Shown piece after piece: positions 34,168 to 42,197 of a stretch of 64,000 bases of DNA. The notes below the pieces were generated by a model. That model saw only the letters and a list, made by a program, of their open reading frames with translations. It was not told the DNA's origin and did not search any database. Numbering within the stretch: position 1 is the first letter of the stretch; each line of letters starts with the position of its first letter. Both the position numbers and the translations under genes were made by a program. The stretch is from Nocardioides sp. (lineage in GTDB: Bacteria; Actinomycetota; Actinomycetes; Propionibacteriales; Nocardioidaceae), in NCBI GenBank assembly GCA_020636915.1, contig JACJWV010000006.1, forward strand, positions 62,001 to 126,000, given 5' to 3'.

Positions 34168-34566
34168 TCAGTGGGCGTGGATACCCCGGTAGTACTCGAA
34201 GATCCACCCGCAGAGCGCCACCGCGCCCAGGCCCACGCCCAGGATGAACAGCCACCAGGCGCCCACCGCGACCGCGTAGGTGCAGGTCGCGAAGGTCAGT
34301 CCGCACCACAGCGGCCACCAGGAGTACGGCGGGAAGAACCCGAGCTCGCCCGCGCCGTCGGCGATCTCGCCGTCCTTGCGGTCCTCGGGCCGCGGCTCCA
34401 TCTTCGTCGCGTGGAAGCCGAGGTAGATGGTGACCATGATCGCCAGGAGCGCCGTCATGGTCAGCACCGTGACGCCCGTCCAGTCCTCGGTGATCAACCA
34501 GTAAGCCGGGCTGACCAGGACGAAGAAGATCGCGCAGATGGCGAAGATCCAGGTCTCGGACTTCAT
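34168..34566 (-). CDS. ctaF: Cytochrome c oxidase subunit IV, actinobacterial type
   Basis: 132 residues with four membrane helices in two pairs (WIFAICAIFFVLVSPAYWLI, VLTMTALLAIMVTIYLGF; YSWWPLWCGLTFATCTYAVAV, WLFILGVGLGAVALCGWIF... ) and a short loop between. Its ATG overlaps the ctaD stop by one base (TGATG). Small structural subunit of the aa3 oxidase. Last gene of ctaC-ctaD-ctaF. Confidence 0.92.
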   Translation of the reverse strand: MKSETWIFAICAIFFVLVSPAYWLITEDWTGVTVLTMTALLAIMVTIYLGFHATKMEPRPEDRKDGEIADGAGELGFFPPYSWWPLWCGLTFATCTYAVAVGAWWLFILGVGLGAVALCGWIFEYYRGIHAH

Positions 34567-36320
34567 CAGGCGTCACCCTCCGGGTGGTCGTTGCGCTGCT
34601 CGCGGATGTGCTCGGTCCGCCCGGACATCTCCGGAGCGTCCGCAAGGCCGCCCTCGCGAGCGGCGTCGTTCTCGTCCAGCTCGATGGCGGCGACCTCCGG
34701 GTGGTGCAGGTCGAAGGCCGGCGACTCCGAGCGGATCCGCGGGATCGTCACGAAGTTGTGGCGCGGTGGCGGGCAGCTGGTCGCCCACTCCAGGGACCGG
34801 CCCCAGCCCCACGGGTCGTCGGTGTTGACCAGGGGCGCCCTGCGCGAGACGTAGACGTTGTAGAGGAACGGCAGCGTCGAGGCTCCCAACAGGAACGCGC
34901 CGACCGTCGACACCTGGTTCAGGACGGTGAAGCCGTCCCCGGGCAGGTAGTCGGCGTAGCGTCGCGGCATGCCCTCGACACCCAGCCAGTGCTGGACCAT
35001 GAAGGTGGTGTGGAAGCCGACGAAGAGCAGCCAGAAGTGGAGCTTGCCGAGCCGCTCGTCCAGCATCCGCCCGGTCATCTTGGGCCACCAGTAGTAGAAG
35101 CCGGCGAACATCGCGAACACGACGGTGCCGAAGACCACGTAGTGGAAGTGCGCGACCACGAAGTAGGAGTCGGAGACGTGGAAGTCCAGCGGCGGGCTGG
35201 CCAGGATGATGCCGGTCAGGCCACCGAAGAGGAAGGTCACCAGGAAGCCGATCGACCACAGCATGGGCGTGTCGAACGACAACGACCCGCCCCACATCGT
35301 GCCTATCCAGTTGAAGAACTTCACGCCTGTCGGCACCGCGATCAGGAACGTCATGCCGGAGAAGAACGGCAGGTCCACGGCGCCGGTGACGAACATGTGG
35401 TGCGCCCACACGGCCACGGAGAGGATCGCGATGCCGAGCGTCGCGCCGACCAGGCCGATGTAGCCGAAGATCGGCTTGCGGCTGAAGACGGGCAGGATCT
35501 CGGTCACGATGCCGAAGAACGGCAGGGCGATGATGTAGACCTCGGGATGTCCGAAGAACCAGAAGAGGTGCTGCCACAGGATCGGTCCGCCGTGGGCCGT
35601 GTCGAACATGTGGGCGCCGAGCTGGCGGTCCGCCTCGAGCGAGAGCAGCGCGGCACCGAGCACCGGGAACGCGATCAGCACCAGCAGGCTGGTGACCAGG
35701 GTGTTCCAGACGAAGATCGGCATCCGGAACATCGTCATGCCCGGAGCGCGCATGCAGATGATCGTGGTGATGAAGTTGACGGCACCGAGGATCGTGCCGA
35801 TGCCGGCCATCCAGAGACCCATGATGCCGAGGTCGCCCCCGACCCCCGGGGACCGCACGGCATCGGACAGGGGCACGTACATGAACCAGCCGAAGTCAGC
35901 GGCGCCGCTCGGGGTCAGGAAGCCCGACGCGGCGATCAGGCCGCCGAAGAGGAAGAGCCAGTAGCTGAACATGTTCAGTCGCGGGAAGGCGACGTCGGGC
36001 GAGCCGATCTGCAGCGGCATGATCACGTTGCCGAAGCCGAAGAACAGCGGCGTCGCGAAGAGCAGCAGCATGATCAGGCCGTGCATCGTGAACAGCTGGT
36101 TGTAGAGCTCGTCGTTGACGATCTGCTGCCCCGGGAAGGCCAGCTCGGAGCGGATCAGCATCGCCAGCAGTCCGCCGACGAGGAACCACGCGAACGACGT
36201 GACGAGGTACATCTTGCCGATCAGCTTGTGATCGGTCGTCGTCATCAGCGTGGCGAGCTGCTGCCCCAGCGGCCGCCGCTGCGGCGTGACGGTCGTGGGC
36301 GATGCGGCGGTGGCGGTCAC
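34566..36320 (-). CDS. ctaD: Cytochrome c oxidase subunit I
   Basis: 584 residues from the GTG that overlaps the ctaC stop by 4 bp; the longer frame to 36509 is a shadow of ctaC. Twelve membrane helices. Contains the heme a/a3 and CuB ligands: MHGLIMLLLFATPLF (His of heme a), FWFFGHPEVYI (cross-linked His-Tyr), VWAHHMFVTG (CuB His pair) and VAHFHYVVFGTVVF (heme a3 and a His). Proton-pumping catalytic subunit of the aa3 oxidase. Confidence 0.97.
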   Translation of the reverse strand: MTATAASPTTVTPQRRPLGQQLATLMTTTDHKLIGKMYLVTSFAWFLVGGLLAMLIRSELAFPGQQIVNDELYNQLFTMHGLIMLLLFATPLFFGFGNVIMPLQIGSPDVAFPRLNMFSYWLFLFGGLIAASGFLTPSGAADFGWFMYVPLSDAVRSPGVGGDLGIMGLWMAGIGTILGAVNFITTIICMRAPGMTMFRMPIFVWNTLVTSLLVLIAFPVLGAALLSLEADRQLGAHMFDTAHGGPILWQHLFWFFGHPEVYIIALPFFGIVTEILPVFSRKPIFGYIGLVGATLGIAILSVAVWAHHMFVTGAVDLPFFSGMTFLIAVPTGVKFFNWIGTMWGGSLSFDTPMLWSIGFLVTFLFGGLTGIILASPPLDFHVSDSYFVVAHFHYVVFGTVVFAMFAGFYYWWPKMTGRMLDERLGKLHFWLLFVGFHTTFMVQHWLGVEGMPRRYADYLPGDGFTVLNQVSTVGAFLLGASTLPFLYNVYVSRRAPLVNTDDPWGWGRSLEWATSCPPPRHNFVTIPRIRSESPAFDLHHPEVAAIELDENDAAREGGLADAPEMSGRTEHIREQRNDHPEGDA

Positions 36321-37213
36321 TGGCCTTCTCCCTCGGGGTTCTCGTCCAGCCCCTGCTGGGTCGTGGCGTTCTCGCCACCCAGCAGCGGGAGCTCGGTCTC
36401 CGTGCCGGCGGCCTGCAGGGCCCGGAGGTGGGCGTCGTAGTCCTCCTGCGAGACCACGTGCACGTTGAAGAGCATCCGCGAGTGGTAGACACCGCAGAGC
36501 TCGTAGCACTTGCCGGCGTACTCACCGATCTCGGTGGGCGTGATCGAGTAGTGGTTCACGCGTCCCGGGATGACGTCCATCTTCATGAGGAAGGCGGGCA
36601 CACCGAGGTCGTGGATCACGTCGGGCGAGTGCAGGTTGAAGCGGGTCGTGACGTCGACCGGGAGGTAGAGGTCCGGCAGGTGCGAGCCGGTGCCGGAGTC
36701 GTGCACGTACGACGAGTACGGGAACTGGCCGTCCGTGGCGTCCTCGTTCGCCGTGGCGTCCATCTCACCGAGGCCGTAGTTGAAGGTCCACGACCACTGC
36801 TGGCCGACGACCTCGATCGTGTTGTCGACCGGCCGGTCCGCGTCGAGGACGAAGTTCTGCGTGTCCACCGTCTTGGCGAAGAACACGATCACCATGATGA
36901 CCGGCGCGATCGTGTAGAGGATCTCCAGCGGCAGGTTGTAGCGCGTCTGGACCGGGATCTCGTCCGCGCTGCGTCGGCGGAAGCGCACGACCGCGTAGAG
37001 GATCAGGCCCCACACCAGGATGCCGACCGCGAGGGCGGCGATCCAGGCGCCCTGCCACAGCTCGAGGATCTTCTCGCCCTGGACGGAGGCGGGGTCCGGC
37101 ATGGCGCCGCGCTTCCACTCGTCCACGGTCGCGGACGAGCAGCCGCCCAGCGCGAGCACACCGGCGCCGACGGCAGCGAGCGCGGCCGCCCGCTTGGGGA
37201 GTTGCAGACTCAA
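36317..37213 (-). CDS. ctaC: Cytochrome c oxidase subunit II
   Basis: 298 residues, TTG start with GAGAGG 10 nt upstream. Lipoprotein signal ending LGGCSS (Cys about 24), two membrane helices (about 52-72 and 95-117) and a C-terminal cupredoxin domain with the CuA site CYELCGVYHSRM (about 242-253) and the earlier His in DVIHDLGVPAF. No fused cytochrome c domain, consistent with direct electron delivery from QcrC. First gene of the operon, divergent from the cysteine desulfurase gene. Confidence 0.96.
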   Translation of the reverse strand: MSLQLPKRAAALAAVGAGVLALGGCSSATVDEWKRGAMPDPASVQGEKILELWQGAWIAALAVGILVWGLILYAVVRFRRRSADEIPVQTRYNLPLEILYTIAPVIMVIVFFAKTVDTQNFVLDADRPVDNTIEVVGQQWSWTFNYGLGEMDATANEDATDGQFPYSSYVHDSGTGSHLPDLYLPVDVTTRFNLHSPDVIHDLGVPAFLMKMDVIPGRVNHYSITPTEIGEYAGKCYELCGVYHSRMLFNVHVVSQEDYDAHLRALQAAGTETELPLLGGENATTQQGLDENPEGEGQ

Positions 37214-37295
37214 CGCTTGAGCCTCTCTCTCGCACGTACACGGATAGGCCGAACACTAGCGGAACCGGACCCCCGCCCGACGGCAGGGGGGCCGG

Positions 37296-37301
37296 TACGT
37301 T
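37296..37301 (+). promoter_or_regulatory. -10 hexamer of the cysteine desulfurase gene
   Basis: TACGTT, 6 nt before the GTG at 37308; likely leaderless. Confidence 0.4.
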
Positions 37302-37307
37302 GCAGGG

Positions 37308-38408
37308 GTGAGACAGGGCTCCGGATACCTCGACGCCGCGTCCTCCGAGCCGCTCCACCCGGCCGCCCGGGAGACGCTGCTCGCGGCCCTCGACCGGGGG
37401 TACGCCGACCCGCGGCGTCTCCACGGGGCCGGTCGGGACGCCCGGTTGCTGCTCGACAATGCCCGCGCGGTCGTCGCCGAGTGCCTCGGGGTCCGTCCCG
37501 ACGAGGTCACCTTCACCTCCTCCGGCACCGACGCCGTCCACCGCGGCCTCCTCGGACTGCGGCACCGGTCCGACGCCCCGGTGACCCGCACGGCAGTCGA
37601 GCACTCCAGCGTCGTCCACGCCGTCCACTGGGCGGAAGCGCCGACCACCGTGGTCCCGGTCGACCGCCTCGGGCGCGTCGAGCCCACCGCCTTCACGGGC
37701 ACGGTCGGCGTGGTCGCCGTCCAGGCCGCCAACCACGAGGTCGGCACGCGGCAACCGGTCGCCGCCGTCGCGGACGCTGCCGGCGGCGTACCCGTGTTCG
37801 TCGATGCCTGCGCCGCCATGGGTCGCGAGCCGCTCCCCGAGGGGTGGGACGTGCTCGCGGGGTCTGCCCACAAGTGGGGCGGACCTGCGGGCGTGGGCGT
37901 CCTCCTGGTCCGCAAGGGCACGCTCTGGACGAACCCGTTCCCGGACGACGACCGGGGAGACGACCGAGCCACCGGCTTCGAGAACGTCCCCGCCGCGCTC
38001 GCAGCCGCCGCGGCGCTGCGTGCCGTCGTCGAGGAGCGCGACGAGGTCGGCGCGCGGCAACGTACGCTGGTCGACCGCATCCGCCAGGTTGCGGCCGAGA
38101 TCCCCGACGTCGAGGTGGTGGGCGACCCGGACGACCGCCTCCCCCACCTGGTGACCTTCTCCTGCCTGTACGTCGACGGCGAGGCGATCGTGACGGAGCT
38201 GGACCGGCGGGGGTACGGCGTCGCCAGCGGCTCGGCGTGCACCGCCTCCACCCTCGCCCCGAGCCACGTGCTGGAGGCGATGGGCGTGCTCACGCACGGC
38301 AACGTCCGCGTCTCGCTGACCCGGGACACGGCGGAGGCGGACGTCGAAGGCTTCCTCGCCGTGCTGCCGGAGGTCGTGCGCGACCTGCGGGCGCAGGTGG
38401 GCCTGTGA
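37308..38408 (+). CDS. Cysteine desulfurase (NifS/IscS-like)
   Basis: PLP enzyme that takes sulfur from cysteine as a persulfide. 366 residues, GTG start. Opening YLDAASSEPLHP matches the class; PLP lysine in GSAHKWGGPAG (about 187-197); active-site Cys in SGSACTAS (about 308-315). Somewhat shorter than IscS. It overlaps a TusA-like gene by 4 bp, so the persulfide is probably passed to TusA rather than to a scaffold for Fe-S assembly. Upstream TACGTT is placed as a leaderless -10. Confidence 0.93.
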   Translation: MRQGSGYLDAASSEPLHPAARETLLAALDRGYADPRRLHGAGRDARLLLDNARAVVAECLGVRPDEVTFTSSGTDAVHRGLLGLRHRSDAPVTRTAVEHSSVVHAVHWAEAPTTVVPVDRLGRVEPTAFTGTVGVVAVQAANHEVGTRQPVAAVADAAGGVPVFVDACAAMGREPLPEGWDVLAGSAHKWGGPAGVGVLLVRKGTLWTNPFPDDDRGDDRATGFENVPAALAAAAALRAVVEERDEVGARQRTLVDRIRQVAAEIPDVEVVGDPDDRLPHLVTFSCLYVDGEAIVTELDRRGYGVASGSACTASTLAPSHVLEAMGVLTHGNVRVSLTRDTAEADVEGFLAVLPEVVRDLRAQVGL

Positions 38409-38629
38409 CCGCCGCCGACCTCGAGCTCGACTGCCGCGGGATGCTCTGCCCGCGGCCCGTCATCGAGCTCGGCAGGCGGTACACCGAGGTGCCGGTCGGC
38501 GGCATCGTCGCGGTGCTCGCCGACGACGTCGCGGCCCGCACCGACATCCCGGCCTGGTGCCGGATGCGGGGCCAGGAGTACCTCGGCGAGGACGGCAGGG
38601 GCCGCTACCTGGTTCGCCGTACCAGCTGA
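38405..38629 (+). CDS. tusA: TusA/SirA-family sulfur carrier
   Basis: 74 residues, GTG start inside the stop of the cysteine desulfurase gene. The TusA signature is LDCRGMLCPRPVIEL with the carrier Cys15 in CPxP. Accepts persulfide sulfur and passes it on, for instance for tRNA thiolation or molybdenum cofactor work; the end user is not in the window. Its last 25 bp overlap the 3' end of the opposing flavoprotein gene. Confidence 0.92.
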   Translation: MTAADLELDCRGMLCPRPVIELGRRYTEVPVGGIVAVLADDVAARTDIPAWCRMRGQEYLGEDGRGRYLVRRTS

Positions 38630-39759
38630 GCGAGGTCCACCTCCGGGCTGTCGACCAGGAGCGCAGGGTCCACCGTCCGGCCGACCAGGGCGCGCAGGTC
38701 ATCCACCGCGTCCCACTCGTTGAGGTGCAGGCCGCCCAGGACCCGCCCGGCGCCGTCGTGCCACAGGACCACGGCCTGGCGCGCGGCAAGGGCGCCCAGC
38801 ACCACCACGTCGTCGCGGTGCTCGCGCGGGACGTGGCCGACGTACTCGGCGCCGAGGTCGTACTGGTCGGTGAAGAAGTACGGCGTCCGGTCGTACGGCT
38901 CGGACCCGCCCAGCATCACCCGCGCTGCGGCCCGCCCCTGCTCGATCGCGTTGTCCCAGTGCTCGACCCGCAGCCGGCCGAGGGTGGGATGGTCGTGCGC
39001 TGCGATGTCGCCCGCGGCGAGGACGAGCGGGTCGGAGCTCCGCAGCGTCGCGTCCACGAGCACGCCGTTGTCGACCTCGAGACCGGCGTCGGCGGCCAGG
39101 TCGACCCGCGGCACCGCACCCACGGCCACGAGCACCAGGTCGGCCTCCTGCCCGTCGTAGGCGGTCCCGAGCCGCAGGTCGACGCCGTGGTCGCGGTGCA
39201 GGTCGGCGAAGGCGGCGCCGACCCGCTCCCCCAGCACCCCCAGCAGCGGCTGCGCCTGCGGTTCCAGGACCGTGACCTCGCAACCTGCCGCGCGGGCCGC
39301 AGCGGTCACCTCGAGACCGATCCAGCCGCCGCCCACGACCAGCAGCCGCGGCCGCTCGAGCAGCGCGGCACGCAGCGCCCGCGCATCGTCGCGGGTTCGC
39401 AGGTGGACGGCCCCGGCGACCGCGAGCCGCCGCGGCTCCGAGCCGGTGGCGAGGAGCAACCGCTCGTAGGGCACGGCACCGGCCTCGGTCTCGAGGACCC
39501 TTCGCCGACGATCGATCCGCCGGGCCGGGGTCGCGGTGCGGACCTCGACGTGCCGATCGGCGTACCACTGCGCGTCGTGGACGTCGGTGCTGTCGGCCGC
39601 CTCGGTGCCGAGCAGCACCTCCTTGGACAGGGGCGGGCGGTGGTACGGCAGGTGGCGCTCCGCCCCGAGGAGCACCACGTCCCCGTCGTAGCCCTGCTCG
39701 CGCAGCTCCTCGACCGCCGACGCGCCGGCCAGTCCCCCGCCGACGACCACCATGGCCAT
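38605..39759 (-). CDS. FAD-dependent pyridine nucleotide reductase (ferredoxin reductase-like)
   Basis: 384 residues from ATG 39759, chosen because GGGGAGG lies upstream; GTG 39768 overlapping the folE stop and ATG 39753 are also possible. FAD Rossmann motif VVVGGGLAGASA (about 3-14), LPYHRPPLSK typical of rubredoxin/ferredoxin reductases, NAD(P)-binding VVGGGWIGLE (about 150), and LAAGDIAAHDHPTLG (FAD ribityl contact). Directs electrons from NAD(P)H to a small redox protein not seen here. In one transcript with folE, next to a SufR-like regulator. Confidence 0.88.
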   Translation of the reverse strand: MAMVVVGGGLAGASAVEELREQGYDGDVVLLGAERHLPYHRPPLSKEVLLGTEAADSTDVHDAQWYADRHVEVRTATPARRIDRRRRVLETEAGAVPYERLLLATGSEPRRLAVAGAVHLRTRDDARALRAALLERPRLLVVGGGWIGLEVTAAARAAGCEVTVLEPQAQPLLGVLGERVGAAFADLHRDHGVDLRLGTAYDGQEADLVLVAVGAVPRVDLAADAGLEVDNGVLVDATLRSSDPLVLAAGDIAAHDHPTLGRLRVEHWDNAIEQGRAAARVMLGGSEPYDRTPYFFTDQYDLGAEYVGHVPREHRDDVVVLGALAARQAVVLWHDGAGRVLGGLHLNEWDAVDDLRALVGRTVDPALLVDSPEVDLAQLVRRTR

Positions 39760-39764
39760 CGCCC

Positions 39765-40403
39765 TCACCTCCCCGACCGGGTCAGCGCCAGGAACTCAGC
39801 CCGCGAGGCGGCGTCCTCGCGGAGCCGCCCGAGGAGCGCGGAGGTCACCGTCCTCGAGCCCGGGACCCGCGCCCCGCGCAGCGACATGCACGTGTGCTCG
39901 GCCTCGACGACGACCCCGACCCCCTGCGCGCCGAGCGCCGTCCTCAGGTGCTCGGCGATGCGCTGGGTGAGCCGCTCCTGGGTCTGCACCCCCCGGGCGT
40001 GGTGCTCCACGGTGCGGGCCAGCTTCGACAACCCGAGGATCCGGTCGCCCGGCAGGTAGCCGACGTGGGCGACCCCGACGAACGGCAGCACGTGGTGCTC
40101 GCACAGCGACTGGACCGGGATGTCCTGGACCAGCACCAGCTCGTCGTACCCCTCGTCGTTGGGGAAGGTCGTCATGTCGAAGTCGCGGGGCGTGAGCAGG
40201 TCGGCCAGCGCCCGAGCCATCCGGCCCGGGGTCGCGGCTGTCGACTCGTGGGTCAGATCGACGCCGAGGGCGCTGAGCAGGTCGGCCGCCGCGGCCTCCG
40301 CGGCGCCGAGGTCGATGCGCGGGTGACGCTCCACCCGCCAGCGGTTCAGGTCCTGCGCTGCGGCGCTCGTCGCCGCGGTCGGTCGGTGGGGCAGGGCGGT
40401 CAT
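39765..40403 (-). CDS. folE: GTP cyclohydrolase I
   Basis: Converts GTP to 7,8-dihydroneopterin triphosphate. 212 residues. Zinc ligands C101 and H104 in SLCEHHVLPF and C172 in EHTCMSLRG have the same spacing as in E. coli FolE (C110, H113, C181). The N-terminal 25 residues are poorly ordered. No other folate genes are adjacent, so it may be a second, regulated copy or serve tetrahydropterin supply; that is inference. Shares an operator region with the divergent regulator. Confidence 0.95.
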   Translation of the reverse strand: MTALPHRPTAATSAAAQDLNRWRVERHPRIDLGAAEAAAADLLSALGVDLTHESTAATPGRMARALADLLTPRDFDMTTFPNDEGYDELVLVQDIPVQSLCEHHVLPFVGVAHVGYLPGDRILGLSKLARTVEHHARGVQTQERLTQRIAEHLRTALGAQGVGVVVEAEHTCMSLRGARVPGSRTVTSALLGRLREDAASRAEFLALTRSGR

Positions 40404-40413
40404 GGGTCCTCCG

Positions 40414-40486
40414 GGCTTCTAAAAACAACTTATGTGGACGTTAGAAGCCGTGGCACACTTGCGTCAAGACATTCGTCCTTTAGAAG
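40414..40486. promoter_or_regulatory. Operator region: TTAGAAG half-sites
   Basis: GGCTTCTAA (40414-40422) and TTAGAAGCC (40441-40449) form a perfect 9-bp inverted repeat with an 18-bp spacer; a third half-site TTAGAAG is at 40480-40486. Lies in the 92-bp gap between folE (minus) and the SufR-like regulator (plus). Probably the regulator's operator. Confidence 0.55.
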
Positions 40487-40495
40487 GGCCTGCCT

Positions 40496-41149
40496 GTGGA
40501 CCCAGCCCAGGCCGCCGCGGTCGGCGCCCTCGCCGACCCCACCCGGCTGGCGCTCTACGAGTACGTCGTCGCGCGTGCGGACGCAGTCGGGCGCGAGGAG
40601 GCGGCGGCCGCCGTCGAGGTCCCTCTCCACACAGCGAAGTTCCACCTCGACCGGCTGGTCGAGGCGGGGCTGCTCACCCCCGAGTTCCGGCGCCTGGGAG
40701 GCCGCACGGGGCCCGGCGCCGGGCGCCCCAACAAGCTCTACCGGCGCGCCGACGCGGAGGTGGCGGTCTCGCTGCCCGGCCGGCGCTACGACCTGGTCGG
40801 CCACATCCTGGCCGGCGGCGTGGAGCGGGCGGCGGACGGCGTGGTGCTCCACGACGCCCTCGACGAGGCCGCTGGCGAGGCCGGTCGCGCCGCGGCGACG
40901 CCAGGTGACCTGAGCACCTTCGTGTCCGTCCTCGAGGACGTCGGCTTCGAGCCCCGCGTCGAGGACGACACCGTGCTGCTGGCGAACTGCCCCTTCGACG
41001 CGCTGGCCCAGGCCCACACCGAGCTCGTGTGCGGACTGAACCGAGCCTTCGTGCAGGGCGTCGCCGACGGGGTCGGCTGCGGCGTCACCGCGTGCCTGGA
41101 GCCCGAGCCCGGACTGTGCTGCGTCAAGGGACGGGTCAGCAGCCCCTGA
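40496..41149 (+). CDS. SufR/ArsR-like winged-helix regulator with cysteine cluster
   Basis: 217 residues, GTG start. N-terminal winged helix (LADPTRLALYEYVV ... VPLHTAKFHLDRLVEAGLL, about 10-60). The C-terminal part has C165-x13-C179-x15-C195-x12-C208 (plus C200 and C209), close to the CX12CX13CX14C spacing of Fe-S-binding SufR proteins. Likely a repressor that senses iron-sulfur or redox state and controls itself and the divergent folE-reductase pair. Its stop codon abuts the stop of the opposing kinase gene (TGATCA). Cluster ligation is inferred. Confidence 0.8.
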   Translation: MDPAQAAAVGALADPTRLALYEYVVARADAVGREEAAAAVEVPLHTAKFHLDRLVEAGLLTPEFRRLGGRTGPGAGRPNKLYRRADAEVAVSLPGRRYDLVGHILAGGVERAADGVVLHDALDEAAGEAGRAAATPGDLSTFVSVLEDVGFEPRVEDDTVLLANCPFDALAQAHTELVCGLNRAFVQGVADGVGCGVTACLEPEPGLCCVKGRVSSP

Positions 41150-42133
41150 TCAGGCCAGCCGCGTGAGGTGCGGCTCGACGTCGTCGGCCGCGGCCGCGCC
41201 GTAGGACTTCCCGACGCGGGCGAGGAACTGGGCGGGCGTGAAGGTGTACTCCTGGGTGCCGACGGTCTCCACGACGTACGCCGCGAGCACGCAGCCCACC
41301 TGCGCGGCCCGCTCCAGCCCGACGTGCCACGACAGCGCGGCCAGGAACCCAGCCCGGAACGCGTCGCCGACGCCGGTCGGCTCGAGGGCAGTGACGTCCC
41401 GGGCGGCCGGCAGCTCGATCGGCTCCTCGCCGCGCCGCAGGATGCGGACGCCGTCCTTGCCGAGCGTCGTCACCTGGGTGCCGACGCGCTCGAGGATCTC
41501 TGCGCCCGACCACCCGGTCTTCTGCTCGATCATCGCCGACTCGTACTCGTTGGAGAACAGCAGCGCCGCGCCGTCGATCAGGGCCCGGATCAGCTCTCCG
41601 CCACTGAAGGCGAGCTGCTGGCTCGGGTCGGCGATGAACGGGTAGCCGCGCTGTCGGCACTCCTCGGTGTGCCGCAGCATGCCGTCGGGGTCGTCGGCCC
41701 CGATCAGGACGAACTCGGGCTCGCCCACCTTGGCCACGATCGGTCCGAGCTCGATCAGCCGGGCCTCGCTCATCGCCCCGGGGTAGAACGACGCGATCTG
41801 GGCGCCGGTCGGGTCGGTGGTGCACACGAAGCGGGCGGTGTGCCGACTGTCGGAGATGTGCACGTGGGAGCAGTCGACCCCGTGCCGCTCCAGCCAGGAC
41901 CGGTAGTCCTCGAAGTCCTCACCGGCGGCGCCCACGAGCACCGGGGTCAGGCCGAGCTGGCCCAGGCCGAAGGCCATGTTGGCCGCGACCCCGCCGCGCC
42001 GGATCTCCAGCTCGTCGACGAGGAAGGAGACCGACAGCTTGTCGAGCTGGTCCACGACGAGCGAGTCGCGGAACTTCCCCCCGAAGGACATCAGGTGGTC
42101 GGTGGCGATGGAGCCCGCGATCAGAAGAGACAC
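41150..42133 (-). CDS. PfkB-family carbohydrate/adenosine kinase
   Basis: 327 residues from GTG 42133. Ribokinase fold: N-terminal GSIATDHLMSF, substrate-side GGVAANMAFGLGQLG (about 45-60) and the C-terminal PfkB signature EPTGVGDAFRAGFL with the catalytic Asp and anion hole (about 262-275). Best match in position and type is M. tuberculosis Rv2202c, reported as adenosine kinase. Substrate cannot be fixed here. The frame upstream of 42133 crosses a palindrome and the divergent promoter, so the short start is used; AGACTA (TAGTCT) is 8 nt away. Confidence 0.88.
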   Translation of the reverse strand: MSLLIAGSIATDHLMSFGGKFRDSLVVDQLDKLSVSFLVDELEIRRGGVAANMAFGLGQLGLTPVLVGAAGEDFEDYRSWLERHGVDCSHVHISDSRHTARFVCTTDPTGAQIASFYPGAMSEARLIELGPIVAKVGEPEFVLIGADDPDGMLRHTEECRQRGYPFIADPSQQLAFSGGELIRALIDGAALLFSNEYESAMIEQKTGWSGAEILERVGTQVTTLGKDGVRILRRGEEPIELPAARDVTALEPTGVGDAFRAGFLAALSWHVGLERAAQVGCVLAAYVVETVGTQEYTFTPAQFLARVGKSYGAAAADDVEPHLTRLA

Positions 42134-42141
42134 GACACGGA

Positions 42142-42147
42142 AGACTA
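42142..42147 (-). promoter_or_regulatory. -10 hexamer of the PfkB kinase gene
   Basis: TAGTCT on the minus strand, 8 nt before the GTG at 42133; overlaps the left arm of the palindrome 42145-42180. Confidence 0.4.
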
Positions 42148-42180
42148 CCGATCGGTACCGCTGGGAGTACCAATCGGTAG
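42145..42180. promoter_or_regulatory. Divergent-promoter palindrome
   Basis: CTACCGATCGGTAC (42145-42158) and GTACCAATCGGTAG (42167-42180) are inverted 14-bp arms with one mismatch and an 8-bp spacer. It overlaps or touches the -10 sites of both divergent genes, as a repressor operator would. Each arm is itself close to a TACCGATCGGTA palindrome. Confidence 0.55.
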
Positions 42181-42184
42181 CCCC

Positions 42185-42190
42185 TAGCGT
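42185..42190 (+). promoter_or_regulatory. -10 hexamer of the 70-residue protein gene
   Basis: TAGCGT, 7 nt before the ATG at 42198; likely leaderless. Confidence 0.4.
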
Positions 42191-42197
42191 CGGTGCC

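Noticed and set aside
34584..36440. 618-codon plus-strand frame antisense to ctaD
   Set aside because: His/Glu/Arg-rich shadow of the subunit I gene; no family resemblance.
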